From Pseudomonas violetae (GTDB lineage: Bacteria > Pseudomonadota > Gammaproteobacteria > Pseudomonadales > Pseudomonadaceae): a stretch of DNA of 64,000 nucleotides. Location: contig NZ_JAKNRW010000004.1 in NCBI RefSeq assembly GCF_023072615.1, positions 186,001-250,000 of the forward strand. The letters are read 5' to 3'. Shown piece after piece: positions 1 through 8,717 of the stretch (positions within the stretch are counted from its first letter, which is position 1; each line of letters starts with the position of its first letter). The position numbers were made by a program, and so were the translations under genes. The notes under the pieces were generated by a model that saw only the letters and a program-made list of their open reading frames with translations, was not told the origin of the DNA and made no database searches.

Positions 1-2
1 TG

Positions 3-2666
3 GTATGGTTGCTTTCACTGGTGGCGCTGCGGGTGATCCAGGTCGCGGCTTTCGATTCGGCGATGCCCAACCGTCAGGCGCATCCGGTCTGGCGCCGCAT
101 GTTTATGCTCGGCTCGGGCCTGACCGGCTTGACCCTGGCAGGTGCCGGTATTGCGCTGGTCCCGGCGGACACCTTTATCCAACAAGCCTGGGTATTTGGC
201 CTGATCGGTGCGGCAGCGTTGTCGGCTAGCGTTGCATATGCCGTAAGCCTGCCGGCGTTTCTCTCCTTTACTTTGCCCTGTCTGTTGCCGGCGATCGCCT
301 ATCTGTTCTGGGGCGGTGATGAGCAAGCCCAAGGCTGGGGATGGTTCGGCCTGATTTTGTTGGGGGCGTTGAGTGTGGTCGCCTGGCAGGTCAACCGGCT
401 GATCGATCGGGGCTTGCTGCGTCGCTTCCAGAATCAGGCGCTGATCGAGCACCTGCAGCAGGCTCAAAGCAGCAGCGATCAACTTAATCAGAAGTTGGCC
501 AGGGAGGTTGAGCAGCGTAGTTGCGCTGAAGCTGAACTAAGGGCCATTCAGGCCGGCCTGGAAGGCCGTGTTGCCCAGCGCAGCCTCGAACTGGACTTGG
601 CCAACCAGGCCCTCAGTAAAAGCGAGGCGCGCCTGGCGTTGGCGTTGAAAGCCAGCGAGCTGGGGTTGTGGGACTGGAACCTGCAGACGGACGAAGTCCA
701 TCACACACAGCTTCAGGAATTATTCGGCCTGGAGCCAGAGTTGGTGACCGCCATGCTTCGCCATCTCAAGCCACGCCTGCATCCCGAAGACCTGCCAGCG
801 CTCAAGCGCGCGTTGGTGGAACACCTGAAGGGTCGCAGTGAGGACTATCAGATCGAATATCGCGTACGCCACGGCGACGGTCACTGGGTGTGGATTGAAG
901 ATCGCGGGCGGGCGGTGGAGCGCGGCGAGAATGGCCGGGTGGTACGCATGGTCGGGACTCGCCGCAACATCAGCGTCAGCAAGAACCTGGAAGCGCAACA
1001 GCAACTGGCCGCAACGGTTTTCGAGGCGGCCAGCGAAGGCATTGTGATTTTCGATCCAAATTACGCCTTGATTGCGGCCAATCAGGCCTTCTGCCGGGTG
1101 ACCGGCTATGAGATCGACGACATTCTCGGGCTTAGCGTTGTCGATCTGCCGTGCAGCCGAGATGCCCGTCGGCACTACAGCGCCATCCGCCAGGCACTGG
1201 AACAGCATGGCAGCTGGCAGGGCGAACTGGTGGAGACCCGTAAAAACGGCGAGCTCTATCCGCAGTGGTTGCAACTAAGCGCGGTGCGGGATAATCGGGG
1301 AAATGTAAGTCACCTCGTGGGCTTCTTCGCTGATCTTTCGGCCCGGCGCGAATCCGAGGAGCGCATGCGTTTTCTCACCCATTACGACGAGCTGACGGGC
1401 CTGGCCAACCGGTCACTGTTCCGCGAGCGCCTGCGCGAGGCTCATCATCGCATGCGTCAAGGCGGGCGCAGCCTGGCGTTGCTGCACATCAATCTGGACA
1501 GGTTCAAGTTGCTGAACGAAAGCCTGGGCCATGATATTGCCGATGAACTATTACAGAAAACGGCCCGCAGACTGGTGAGTGCACTGCCCGAGGCCGACAC
1601 CATTGCACGCTTGTCCGGCGACGAATTTGCCGTGCTGTTCGACAACTACGCCAACCTCTCCAGCCTGGCGCGCGTGGCGACCCGGTTGTCGGCCAAATTG
1701 CGTCTGCCGTTGACCATCGACGGACATGAGCTGGTAGTCAGTGCGTCCATGGGCATCAGCATGCTGCCGGACAACGCCCGGGAAATCTCCGCGCTGGTCA
1801 GCCAGTCGAACATGGCCATGCAGCATGCCAAACACCTGGGCGGCAACAATTTCCAGTTTTACACCGAGAGCCTCCAGGCCAGCACCCTGGAGCGGTTGCA
1901 GCTGGAAAACCAGCTACGCAAAGCGATCGATGAGAAGCAGCTGAAAGTTTTCTACCAACCCAAGCTCTGCCTCGCCACGGGACGCCTGAATGCCGCCGAA
2001 GCATTGGTGCGCTGGGATCATCCCGACAGGGGGTGTGTGTCGCCTGCGGAGTTCATCGGTCTGGCCGAGGAAACCGGATTGATCGGTCCTATAGGCGAGT
2101 TCGTCTTGCGCCAGGCCTGCTGGCAAGCGTGTGAGTGGCAGCGTCAGGGGCTCGAGCCGATCCGTGTTTCGGTGAATCTCTCGGTGCACCAGTTGCGTCA
2201 GGGCAAGTTGGTCGGCCTGGTGCGGCAGGTGCTGGAAGAAACCGGGCTGGCACCGCAATACCTAGAACTCGAACTGACCGAAAGTCAGTTGCTGGACAGC
2301 GTCGAGCACATTATTTCGACATTCCAGCAGCTCCGTGATCTGGGCGTGAAGCTGGCGATCGACGACTTCGGCACCGGCTATTCTTCCCTCAGTTACCTCA
2401 AGCGCATACCGGTGGACTACGTGAAAATCGACCAGACGTTTATTCGCGGCCTGGGGGAGGGGCAGATGGATGCGGCGATCACCCGGGCGATCATCGCCAT
2501 GGCGCATGGCTTGTCGCTGAAGGTGGTGGCTGAGGGCGTCGAACGACCAGAGCAACTCGAGTTTCTTCGGGGCGAACAGTGTGACGAGGTCCAGGGCTAC
2601 CTGATCAGCAAGCCAGTTGAGGCGCAACGGCTGGCGGACCTTCTGCGATTGCAAGGCGTGAAGTAA
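3..2666 (+). CDS. Membrane PAS-GGDEF-EAL cyclic-di-GMP protein (5' end outside window)
   Basis: The frame is open to the left edge, so the true start is not visible. Numbering from the TTG at position 9, about four hydrophobic segments lie within residues 30-128, followed by a coiled-coil-like stretch, two PAS domains (about 205-330 and 335-450), a GGDEF domain (about 455-620) and an EAL domain (about 635-880). The EAL domain keeps the phosphodiesterase signatures EALVRW, ELTES, DDFGTGYSS, KIDQ and AEGVE, so c-di-GMP hydrolysis is likely. The diguanylate cyclase motif reads SGDEF instead of GGDEF; cyclase activity is therefore uncertain and the domain may be regulatory. The protein probably senses a signal through its membrane and PAS parts. 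Domain assignment is firm; activity is inferred. Confidence 0.93.
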   Translation, partial: VWLLSLVALRVIQVAAFDSAMPNRQAHPVWRRMFMLGSGLTGLTLAGAGIALVPADTFIQQAWVFGLIGAAALSASVAYAVSLPAFLSFTLPCLLPAIAYLFWGGDEQAQGWGWFGLILLGALSVVAWQVNRLIDRGLLRRFQNQALIEHLQQAQSSSDQLNQKLAREVEQRSCAEAELRAIQAGLEGRVAQRSLELDLANQALSKSEARLALALKASELGLWDWNLQTDEVHHTQLQELFGLEPELVTAMLRHLKPRLHPEDLPALKRALVEHLKGRSEDYQIEYRVRHGDGHWVWIEDRGRAVERGENGRVVRMVGTRRNISVSKNLEAQQQLAATVFEAASEGIVIFDPNYALIAANQAFCRVTGYEIDDILGLSVVDLPCSRDARRHYSAIRQALEQHGSWQGELVETRKNGELYPQWLQLSAVRDNRGNVSHLVGFFADLSARRESEERMRFLTHYDELTGLANRSLFRERLREAHHRMRQGGRSLALLHINLDRFKLLNESLGHDIADELLQKTARRLVSALPEADTIARLSGDEFAVLFDNYANLSSLARVATRLSAKLRLPLTIDGHELVVSASMGISMLPDNAREISALVSQSNMAMQHAKHLGGNNFQFYTESLQASTLERLQLENQLRKAIDEKQLKVFYQPKLCLATGRLNAAEALVRWDHPDRGCVSPAEFIGLAEETGLIGPIGEFVLRQACWQACEWQRQGLEPIRVSVNLSVHQLRQGKLVGLVRQVLEETGLAPQYLELELTESQLLDSVEHIISTFQQLRDLGVKLAIDDFGTGYSSLSYLKRIPVDYVKIDQTFIRGLGEGQMDAAITRAIIAMAHGLSLKVVAEGVERPEQLEFLRGEQCDEVQGYLISKPVEAQRLADLLRLQGVK

Positions 2667-2758
2667 ATCGGCGAAGGCGTAATTGCCGCTACATGGAGCC
2701 ATGCTCGGCTGAAAACGAGGGATTCGGTTACGGATTGAGCAGGCAAAAAGCCGATTCA

Positions 2759-2773
2759 TGTAGTATAACTACA
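2759..2773. promoter_or_regulatory. Palindromic operator before the RpiR/HexR-type regulator
   Basis: TGTAGT-ATA-ACTACA is a perfect inverted repeat lying 46 bases before the regulator start. It resembles the TTGT...ACAA class of site recognised by HexR-type regulators and overlaps a possible TATAAC -10 element, which suggests autorepression. Confidence 0.5.
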
Positions 2774-2819
2774 AGCTCGCTACATCCCGGCGCCAGCCAA
2801 TAACAAAGAGTCCAGAACC

Positions 2820-3686
2820 TTGAATCTGTTGCAACACATCGCCCAGTCACGCCACCTCTTACGCAAGTCGGAGCTCAAGGTCGCCGACCACGTGCTGCTT
2901 GACCCGGCGGCGGTGATGCACAGTTCCATGGCCGACCTGGCCCACAGCGTGGGCATCAGCGAACCGACCATCGTGCGGTTTTGTCGGGCCATCGGCTGTT
3001 CCGGTTTCCAGGACCTGAAACTCAAGCTCGCGCAGAGCCTTGCGGCGGGCGCGAGTTTTGGACAGTTTGCGATTCACGAAGACGATTCAGTCGCCGACTA
3101 CAGCCTGAAAATTTTCGACACCACCCTGCATACCCTGATGGAGGTCCGCGAGCGGCTGGACCCAATCGAGTTGCAGCGCGCCGTGACGCTCATGTCCCAG
3201 GCCCAGCGGGTAGAGTTCTACGGTTTTGGTGCCTCGGGTGCAGTGGCGGCGGACGCCCAGCACAAATTCTTTCGTTTGCTGCTGACGGCGGCGGCGTATT
3301 CCGACCCGCACATGCAGGCCATGTCGGCGGTGACCCTGAAGCCGACCGATGTAGCGATCTGCATTTCCCAATCAGGGCGCTCGAAGGATTTGCTGATTAC
3401 GGCGAACCTGGTGCGTGAAAGCGGTGCTTCGCTGATCACCCTCTGCCCGAGCCAGACTCCATTGGCCGAGTTGTCGACCGTCAACCTGGCGATTGATGTG
3501 CATGAAGACACCGAAATCTACACGCCACTGACCTCACGTATTGCCCACCTGGTGGTGATCGATGTATTGGCGATGGGCGTAGCCATGGCGCGCGGCCCGA
3601 GCCTGGTGAACCACCTCAAGAGCGTGAAGCGCAGCTTGCGCAGCTTGCGGTTGTCACCCAAGTCGGTGAAAGCGCTGGACGATTGA
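2820..3686 (+). CDS. MurR/RpiR family transcriptional regulator (HexR paralogue)
   Basis: This 288-residue protein has an N-terminal HTH_6 domain (residues 1-77, recognition part SVGISEPTIVRFCRAIG) and a C-terminal SIS sugar-phosphate-binding domain (about 120-260, with GFGASGAVAADAQHKFF and ISQSGRSKD). It starts with TTG; no ATG in frame lies upstream, and an AAAGAG sequence sits before it. It looks like P. aeruginosa PA5438, which lies beside the pyruvate carboxylase genes as here, rather than the HexR next to zwf. The SIS domain suggests a sugar-phosphate or keto-acid effector and control of central carbon genes. Family is certain; targets are inferred from neighbours. Confidence 0.9.
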   Translation: MNLLQHIAQSRHLLRKSELKVADHVLLDPAAVMHSSMADLAHSVGISEPTIVRFCRAIGCSGFQDLKLKLAQSLAAGASFGQFAIHEDDSVADYSLKIFDTTLHTLMEVRERLDPIELQRAVTLMSQAQRVEFYGFGASGAVAADAQHKFFRLLLTAAAYSDPHMQAMSAVTLKPTDVAICISQSGRSKDLLITANLVRESGASLITLCPSQTPLAELSTVNLAIDVHEDTEIYTPLTSRIAHLVVIDVLAMGVAMARGPSLVNHLKSVKRSLRSLRLSPKSVKALDD

Positions 3687-3705
3687 TTTTGATTTAAGAG
3701 GGAGG

Positions 3706-3724
3706 GAAGGTCGTTCCGACCTTC
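3706..3724. repeat. Short inverted repeat after the RpiR-type gene
   Basis: GAAGGTCG-TTC-CGACCTTC forms an 8-bp stem 20 bases after the stop codon. It has no T-tract, so termination by it is possible but weakly supported. Confidence 0.4.
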
Positions 3725-3725
3725 A

Positions 3726-3820
3726 TTCGCGAGCAAGCCCGCTTCCACAGGGTTGTGGGCAGTTCAATCATTTATGTACAGCGCAGCTGATCCTTGTGGG
3801 CGCGGGCTTGCTCGCGAAGG
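3726..3820. repeat. REP pair (BIME-like)
   Basis: Two inverted copies of the REP core (TTCGCGAGCAAGCCCGC and its complement) flank about 40 bases between the regulator and the small protein gene. Confidence 0.75.
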
Positions 3821-3925
3821 CGTCTTAAAGGCGCCAATATTCACACCTCTGTAACGCGCAAGCCGCAAAACCGTCATCCCTCGCGCCTATCTTGAAACTC
3901 CCGTAATCGCCTTGGGAGACTCGAA

Positions 3926-4138
3926 ATGGCCCAGCCCTACGAAGAACGCAACAGCGCCGTCAAAACTCGTCGTCAGCAGGAAGACCAGCGCCGCATGGAG
4001 TTTCGCCGCGCCATCGAAGACCGCTGCGAGCGCCGACAGTTGCTGGCAGAAATCGGCAGCTTTGCTGACGAGCTGGAACTCAATTACTGGCAGGCAGCGC
4101 CCGCAGCTTCCCGTCGAAACGCTCAACCAGGGCGCTGA
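3926..4138 (+). CDS. Small basic conserved protein (possibly PA3496 family)
   Basis: This 70-residue protein starts at ATG after a good GGGAGA ribosome site. It is highly charged, with KTRRQQEDQRRMEFRRAIED as its central block, and has no signal peptide or membrane segment. Small proteins with this KTRRQ-ED-RRMEFRRAIE pattern recur in Pseudomonas; from memory they are annotated as PA3496-like putative envelope integrity proteins, but the match is not certain. Its last 59 bases overlap the 3' end of the convergent pycR gene, so the two transcripts are complementary there. No function can be assigned from the sequence. Confidence 0.65.
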   Translation: MAQPYEERNSAVKTRRQQEDQRRMEFRRAIEDRCERRQLLAEIGSFADELELNYWQAAPAASRRNAQPGR

Positions 4139-5042
4139 TCTGCACCCGCTCACTGCGGATAAACGCAAGGAACGCGTGAGCCACCGGTGACAGGCGCTTC
4201 GCCTTGGCCTGCACCAGGCACCAACTGCGGTACAGCGGCAGTTCCTCCACTGGTAGCTCGATCAAGCCGCCGGTCGCCAGCTCCAGGTTCAGGGCGTGAC
4301 GCGTCAACAGCGCCACGCCCAAACCTGCCAGTACACATTCGCGCTGGGCTTCGGCGGACGAGACTTCCTGAGACTGGGTGAAGTGCACGCGTTTTTCCTT
4401 GAAGTATTCCTCGCATGCCAATCGAGTGCCGGAGCCGGATTCGCGAAGGAGCAGGGTATAAGGCTCCAGATCCTGCAAGCGCAGCGGGCCCATATGGCAC
4501 AGCGGATGATCCGGTGGCGCCACCGCGACAATCGGATTGTTCAGAAAAGGCAGGAATTCGAGCCCCATGTCCTGTGGCACCATGGACATGATCACCAGGT
4601 CATCGCGGTTATCCGACAGGCGCCGAATGACCTGCCCGCGATTGACCACCGTCAGCTGCAGATTGACCTCCGGGTGCTGGCGTTTGAACGCAGCAAACAA
4701 ATGGGGCACGAAATACTTGGCGCTGGATTCCACCGCCAGCTTGAGCTGCCCCTGCAGCGAGCCCTGCATGTCCGACAGCTGCATGTCGAGGTTTTCCAGG
4801 CGGCCGAAAATGTCCCGGCTGGCGCGCTGAAGTGCTTCGGCGGCTTCGGTCATGTAGAGTTTTTTACCGACATAATCGAACAAGGGCTGCCCGATCAGCT
4901 CTTCAATCTGTCGAATCTGCAGGCTGACGGCTGGCTGGGTGAGCGACATTTCCTCGGCCGCGCGGCTGTAGGACCTGAGATCACACACCTCATTGAAGAT
5001 CTGTAATTGACGCAATGTCATACGCATCAAAGACTTACGCAT
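4080..5042 (-). CDS. pycR: LysR-type regulator PycR
   Basis: The 320-residue protein has a LysR winged helix at residues 8-67 (RQLQIFNEVCDLRSYSRAAEE, then TQPAVSLQIRQIEELIG) and a substrate-binding domain to the end. The sequence is close to P. aeruginosa PycR (PA5437). It is transcribed divergently from the pyruvate carboxylase genes, the usual arrangement for a LysR regulator and its target. The start is uncertain between M1 and M6, because the ribosome site is weak. The 3' end overlaps the small gene at 3926-4138 on the other strand. Confidence 0.92.
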   Translation of the reverse strand: MRKSLMRMTLRQLQIFNEVCDLRSYSRAAEEMSLTQPAVSLQIRQIEELIGQPLFDYVGKKLYMTEAAEALQRASRDIFGRLENLDMQLSDMQGSLQGQLKLAVESSAKYFVPHLFAAFKRQHPEVNLQLTVVNRGQVIRRLSDNRDDLVIMSMVPQDMGLEFLPFLNNPIVAVAPPDHPLCHMGPLRLQDLEPYTLLLRESGSGTRLACEEYFKEKRVHFTQSQEVSSAEAQRECVLAGLGVALLTRHALNLELATGGLIELPVEELPLYRSWCLVQAKAKRLSPVAHAFLAFIRSERVQISALVERFDGKLRALPASN

Positions 5043-5078
5043 TTTTTTTCGCTCTGAATCATGGCCGGTAGAACAACT

Positions 5079-5094
5079 ATAAGTCTTTACTTAT
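5079..5094. promoter_or_regulatory. Palindrome in the pycR-pycA divergent promoter region
   Basis: ATAAGT-CTTT-ACTTAT is a perfect 6-bp inverted repeat, 36 bases upstream of pycR and in the AT-rich part of the shared intergenic region. It is a good candidate for the LysR (PycR) binding site. Confidence 0.5.
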
Positions 5095-5231
5095 GCCTGA
5101 CCCAATTATTATTCATTTTTGTTAATCCCTTGTGAGCGCTAGTGTGGGCTTGCGACCAGATTGAAACATTTGGTCACTCGTCGACCTGGTCTAGCAGGTT
5201 GTGGGCAGCACCGGCTCAAGGGAAATTCCAA

Positions 5232-6647
5232 GTGATAAAAAAGATCCTGATCGCCAACCGTGGTGAGATTGCCGTACGAATCGTACGTGCCTGCGCCGAG
5301 ATGGGCATTCGCTCGGTCGCGATCTATTCCGACGCCGATCGGCATGCCTTGCATGTGAAGCGTGCGGATGAGGCCCACAGCATTGGTGCCGAGCCATTGG
5401 CCGGTTATCTGAATGCGCGCAAGCTGGTGAACCTGGCGGTAGAAACCGGATGCGATGCACTTCACCCCGGCTACGGCTTCCTCTCGGAAAACGCTGAACT
5501 GGCAGATATCTGCGCCGAGCGTGGGATCAAGTTTATCGGTCCATCGGCTGAAGTGATTCGGCGCATGGGCGACAAGACTGAAGCGCGTCGCAGCATGATC
5601 AAGGCCGGAGTGCCGGTCACACCCGGCACTGAAGGCAACGTCGCGGATATCGCGGAAGCGCTGATCGAAGGCGACCGCATCGGTTATCCCGTGATGCTCA
5701 AGGCCACTTCCGGTGGCGGTGGTCGTGGTATCCGTCGCTGCGACAGCCGGGAAGAACTTGAACAAGCATTCCCGCGAGTCATTTCCGAGGCGACCAAGGC
5801 CTTTGGTTCGGCAGAAGTGTTCCTGGAAAAATGCATCGTCAATCCCAAACACATTGAAGCGCAGATCCTCGGCGACAGCTTTGGCAATGTAGTGCACCTG
5901 TTCGAGCGCGACTGCTCTATTCAACGCCGTAACCAGAAGCTGATCGAGATCGCCCCGAGCCCGCAACTGACCCCGGAACAGCGCGCCTACATCGGTGATC
6001 TGTCGGTGCGCGCAGCCAAGGCCGTGGGTTACGAGAACGCCGGCACCGTGGAGTTCCTGCTCGCCGAAGGCGAGGTGTACTTCATGGAGATGAACACTCG
6101 GGTGCAGGTGGAACATACCATCACCGAAGAAATCACCGGCATCGACATCGTGCGTGAGCAGATCCGGATCGCGTCCGGCCTGCCGCTTTCGGTGAAACAG
6201 GAAGACATCCAGCACCGCGGTTTTGCCCTGCAGTTCCGGATCAACGCCGAAGACCCGAAGAACAACTTCCTGCCGAGCTTCGGCAAGATCACCCGTTACT
6301 ACGCACCCGGCGGCCCCGGCGTACGGACCGACACAGCGATCTACACCGGCTACACCATTCCGCCGTTCTACGACTCCATGTGCCTGAAGCTGGTGGTCTG
6401 GGCGTTGACCTGGGAAGAAGCGATGGACCGTGGCTTGCGCGCCCTCGACGATATGCGTCTGCAAGGGGTCAAGACCACCGCCGCGTACTATCAGGAAATC
6501 CTGCGTAACCCTGAATTCCGTAGCGGCCAGTTCAACACCAGTTTCGTTGAAGCCCACCCTGAACTGACCAACTACTCGATCAAGCGCAAACCCGAAGAGC
6601 TGGCCCTGGCCATCGCCGCCGCCATCGCCGCCCACGCAGGCCTGTGA
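5232..6647 (+). CDS. pycA: Pyruvate carboxylase, biotin carboxylase subunit
   Basis: The protein has 471 residues when started at the GTG preceded by AAGGGA. The usual family N-terminus (IKKILIANRGEIAVRI) follows at once; an in-frame ATG 90 bases earlier would add an unrelated extension. It has the biotin carboxylase fold: N-domain, ATP-grasp with the glycine-rich loop KATSGGGGRGIR and catalytic FMEMNTRVQVEH, and the C-domain. It carboxylates the biotin carried by the neighbouring subunit using ATP and bicarbonate. It resembles AccC, but the pairing with the next gene makes it the A subunit of two-subunit pyruvate carboxylase (PA5436 type), which refills oxaloacetate. Confidence 0.95.
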   Translation: MIKKILIANRGEIAVRIVRACAEMGIRSVAIYSDADRHALHVKRADEAHSIGAEPLAGYLNARKLVNLAVETGCDALHPGYGFLSENAELADICAERGIKFIGPSAEVIRRMGDKTEARRSMIKAGVPVTPGTEGNVADIAEALIEGDRIGYPVMLKATSGGGGRGIRRCDSREELEQAFPRVISEATKAFGSAEVFLEKCIVNPKHIEAQILGDSFGNVVHLFERDCSIQRRNQKLIEIAPSPQLTPEQRAYIGDLSVRAAKAVGYENAGTVEFLLAEGEVYFMEMNTRVQVEHTITEEITGIDIVREQIRIASGLPLSVKQEDIQHRGFALQFRINAEDPKNNFLPSFGKITRYYAPGGPGVRTDTAIYTGYTIPPFYDSMCLKLVVWALTWEEAMDRGLRALDDMRLQGVKTTAAYYQEILRNPEFRSGQFNTSFVEAHPELTNYSIKRKPEELALAIAAAIAAHAGL

Positions 6648-6658
6648 GGAATAGAACA

Positions 6659-8467
6659 ATGAGCAAGCAAATCCACGTTACTGACACGATCCTGCGCGAC
6701 GCCCACCAATCGCTGCTCGCCACCCGCATGCGCACCGAAGACATGCTGCCGATCTGCGACAAGCTCGACAAAGTCGGCTACTGGTCGCTGGAATGCTGGG
6801 GCGGCGCGACCTTCGACGCCTGCGTACGTTTCCTCAAAGAAGACCCGTGGGAGCGCCTGCGCCAATTGCGCGCGGCGCTGCCTAACACTCGCCTGCAAAT
6901 GCTCCTGCGGGGCCAGAACCTGCTGGGCTACCGCCACTACAGCGACGACGTAGTCAAAGCCTTCGTCGCTAAAGCAGCGGTCAATGGCATCGACGTGTTC
7001 CGTATCTTCGACGCGATGAACGACGTGCGTAACCTGCGCGTGGCCATCGAAGCGGTGAAAGCCGCCGGCAAACATGCCCAGGGCACCATCGCCTATACCA
7101 CCAGTCCGGTGCACACCATCGATGCGTTCGTGGCCCAGGCCAAGCAGATGGAAGCCATGGGTTGCGACTCGGTGGCGATCAAGGACATGGCCGGCCTGCT
7201 GACCCCGTACGCCACTGGCGAACTGGTCAGGGCGTTGAAATCCGAGCAGTCGCTGCCGGTGTTTATCCATTCCCACGACACCGCTGGCATGGCCACCATG
7301 TGCCAACTCAAAGCCATCGAAAACGGCGCCGACCACATCGACACCGCGATCTCCAGCTTCGCTTCGGGCACCAGCCACCCGGGCACCGAATCGATGGTCG
7401 CCGCCCTTAAAGGCAGTGAGTACGACACCGGCCTGAATCTGGAACTGCTGCAGGAGATCGGCCTGTACTTCTACGCCGTGCGCAAGAAGTACCACCAGTT
7501 CGAAAGCGAGTTCACCGCGGTCGACACCCGTGTGCAAGTCAACCAGGTACCGGGCGGGATGATCTCCAACCTGGCTAACCAGTTGAAAGAGCAGGGCGCC
7601 CTGAACCGCATGAGCGAAGTGTTGGCCGAAATCCCGCGCGTTCGCGAGGACCTCGGTTTCCCACCGCTGGTGACCCCGACTTCGCAAATCGTCGGCACCC
7701 AGGCGTTCTTCAACGTGCTGGCCGGCGAGCGCTACAAGACCATCACCAATGAAGTGAAACTCTACCTGCAAGGCGGCTACGGCAAGGCGCCGGGCACCGT
7801 GAATGAAAAACTGCGTCGCCAGGCGATCGGTAGCGAGGAAGTGATCGACGTGCGCCCGGCTGATCTGCTCAAGCCGGAAATGGCCAAGCTGCGCGCGGAA
7901 ATCGGCTCGGTGGCCAAGTCCGAGGAAGACGTGCTGACCTACGCCATGTTCCCGGACATCGGGCGCAAGTTCCTTGAAGAACGTGCCGCCGGCACCCTGA
8001 CACCTGAAGTGCTGCTGCCAATTCCAGAAGCCGGCGGCGTCACCTCCGCAGGTGGCGAAGGCGTGCCCACCGAGTTCGTGATCGACGTTCACGGTGAAAC
8101 CTACCGAGTCGATATCACCGGTGTCGGCGTCAAGGCTGAAGGCAAGCGTCACTTCTACCTGTCCATCGACGGCATGCCGGAAGAAGTGGTGTTCGAACCG
8201 CTCAACGAATTCGTCAGCGGCGGCAGCAGCAAGCGCAAGCAAGCCTCGGCGCCAGGCCATGTCAGCACCACCATGCCGGGCAACATTGTCGACGTGCTGG
8301 TCAAGGAAGGCGACATGGTGAAAGCCGGCCAGGCCGTGCTGATCACTGAGGCGATGAAGATGGAAACCGAAGTCCAGGCCGCCATCGCCGGCAAAGTCAC
8401 CGCCATTCACGTGGCCAAGGGCGACCGGGTGAACCCGGGCGAAATCCTGATCGAGATCGAAGGCTGA
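6659..8467 (+). CDS. oadA: Pyruvate carboxylase carboxyltransferase/biotinyl subunit (OadA-like)
   Basis: This 602-residue protein starts 11 bases after pycA, at an ATG preceded by GAGGA; the in-frame GTG overlapping the pycA stop is less likely. Residues 1-300 form the HMGL-like carboxyltransferase TIM barrel (TDTILRDAHQSLLATR; metal ligands in FIHSHDTAGM), followed by the conserved carboxylase domain and a C-terminal biotinyl domain with the biotin-lysine motif EAMKMET. In databases it is often named oxaloacetate decarboxylase alpha (oadA), but no membrane beta subunit is present and the biotin carboxylase partner lies next to it, so pyruvate carboxylation (PycB) is the likely role. A terminator follows. 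Confidence 0.95.
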   Translation: MSKQIHVTDTILRDAHQSLLATRMRTEDMLPICDKLDKVGYWSLECWGGATFDACVRFLKEDPWERLRQLRAALPNTRLQMLLRGQNLLGYRHYSDDVVKAFVAKAAVNGIDVFRIFDAMNDVRNLRVAIEAVKAAGKHAQGTIAYTTSPVHTIDAFVAQAKQMEAMGCDSVAIKDMAGLLTPYATGELVRALKSEQSLPVFIHSHDTAGMATMCQLKAIENGADHIDTAISSFASGTSHPGTESMVAALKGSEYDTGLNLELLQEIGLYFYAVRKKYHQFESEFTAVDTRVQVNQVPGGMISNLANQLKEQGALNRMSEVLAEIPRVREDLGFPPLVTPTSQIVGTQAFFNVLAGERYKTITNEVKLYLQGGYGKAPGTVNEKLRRQAIGSEEVIDVRPADLLKPEMAKLRAEIGSVAKSEEDVLTYAMFPDIGRKFLEERAAGTLTPEVLLPIPEAGGVTSAGGEGVPTEFVIDVHGETYRVDITGVGVKAEGKRHFYLSIDGMPEEVVFEPLNEFVSGGSSKRKQASAPGHVSTTMPGNIVDVLVKEGDMVKAGQAVLITEAMKMETEVQAAIAGKVTAIHVAKGDRVNPGEILIEIEG

Positions 8468-8498
8468 TTAACAGCCTCGATACACCGCTTTAAACCTC

Positions 8499-8524
8499 GG
8501 GGGGGCATGTGCTCCCCTTTTTTT
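8499..8524 (+). terminator. Intrinsic terminator of the pyruvate carboxylase operon
   Basis: A GGGGGGC/GCTCCCC stem with a four-base loop is followed by seven T residues, 31 bases after the oadA stop. Confidence 0.85.
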
Positions 8525-8566
8525 GTCTGTCGTTTAGAGCGATTACTGACAACCATCCTGAGGATC

Positions 8567-8706
8567 TGCATTATTTTGCGTTTTTTATCGCAAGTTTTGC
8601 CTTTAACTGCATTTTAATGCAGATAATAAGGCTGTTTCCAAGAGCTGAATGCACTATATTGCGTGTTGGCGTCGCAATTTAAGTCAAGATATGCATTTAA
8701 ATGCAG
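8567..8706. promoter_or_regulatory. Duplicated compound operator before hipA
   Basis: Two copies of one module are present. Each holds TGCA-x-TAT-xx-TGCGT, a gap, TCGCAA, then a TGCATT/AATGCA palindrome. The TTGCG/CGCAA arms are at 8576-8593 and 8659-8677; the TGCATT palindromes are at 8607-8622 and 8692-8705. Copy-to-copy spacing is about 84 bp, near eight helical turns. TTGCCT (8597) and GATAAT (8622) could be the promoter, overlapped by the first palindrome. The last palindrome ends next to the hipA ribosome site. Confidence 0.65.
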
Positions 8707-8717
8707 GTGAAGATGAC

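Noticed and set aside
6572..8410. 612-codon minus-strand open frame opposite oadA
   Set aside because: Entirely inside a certain gene on the other strand, with antisense-type composition.
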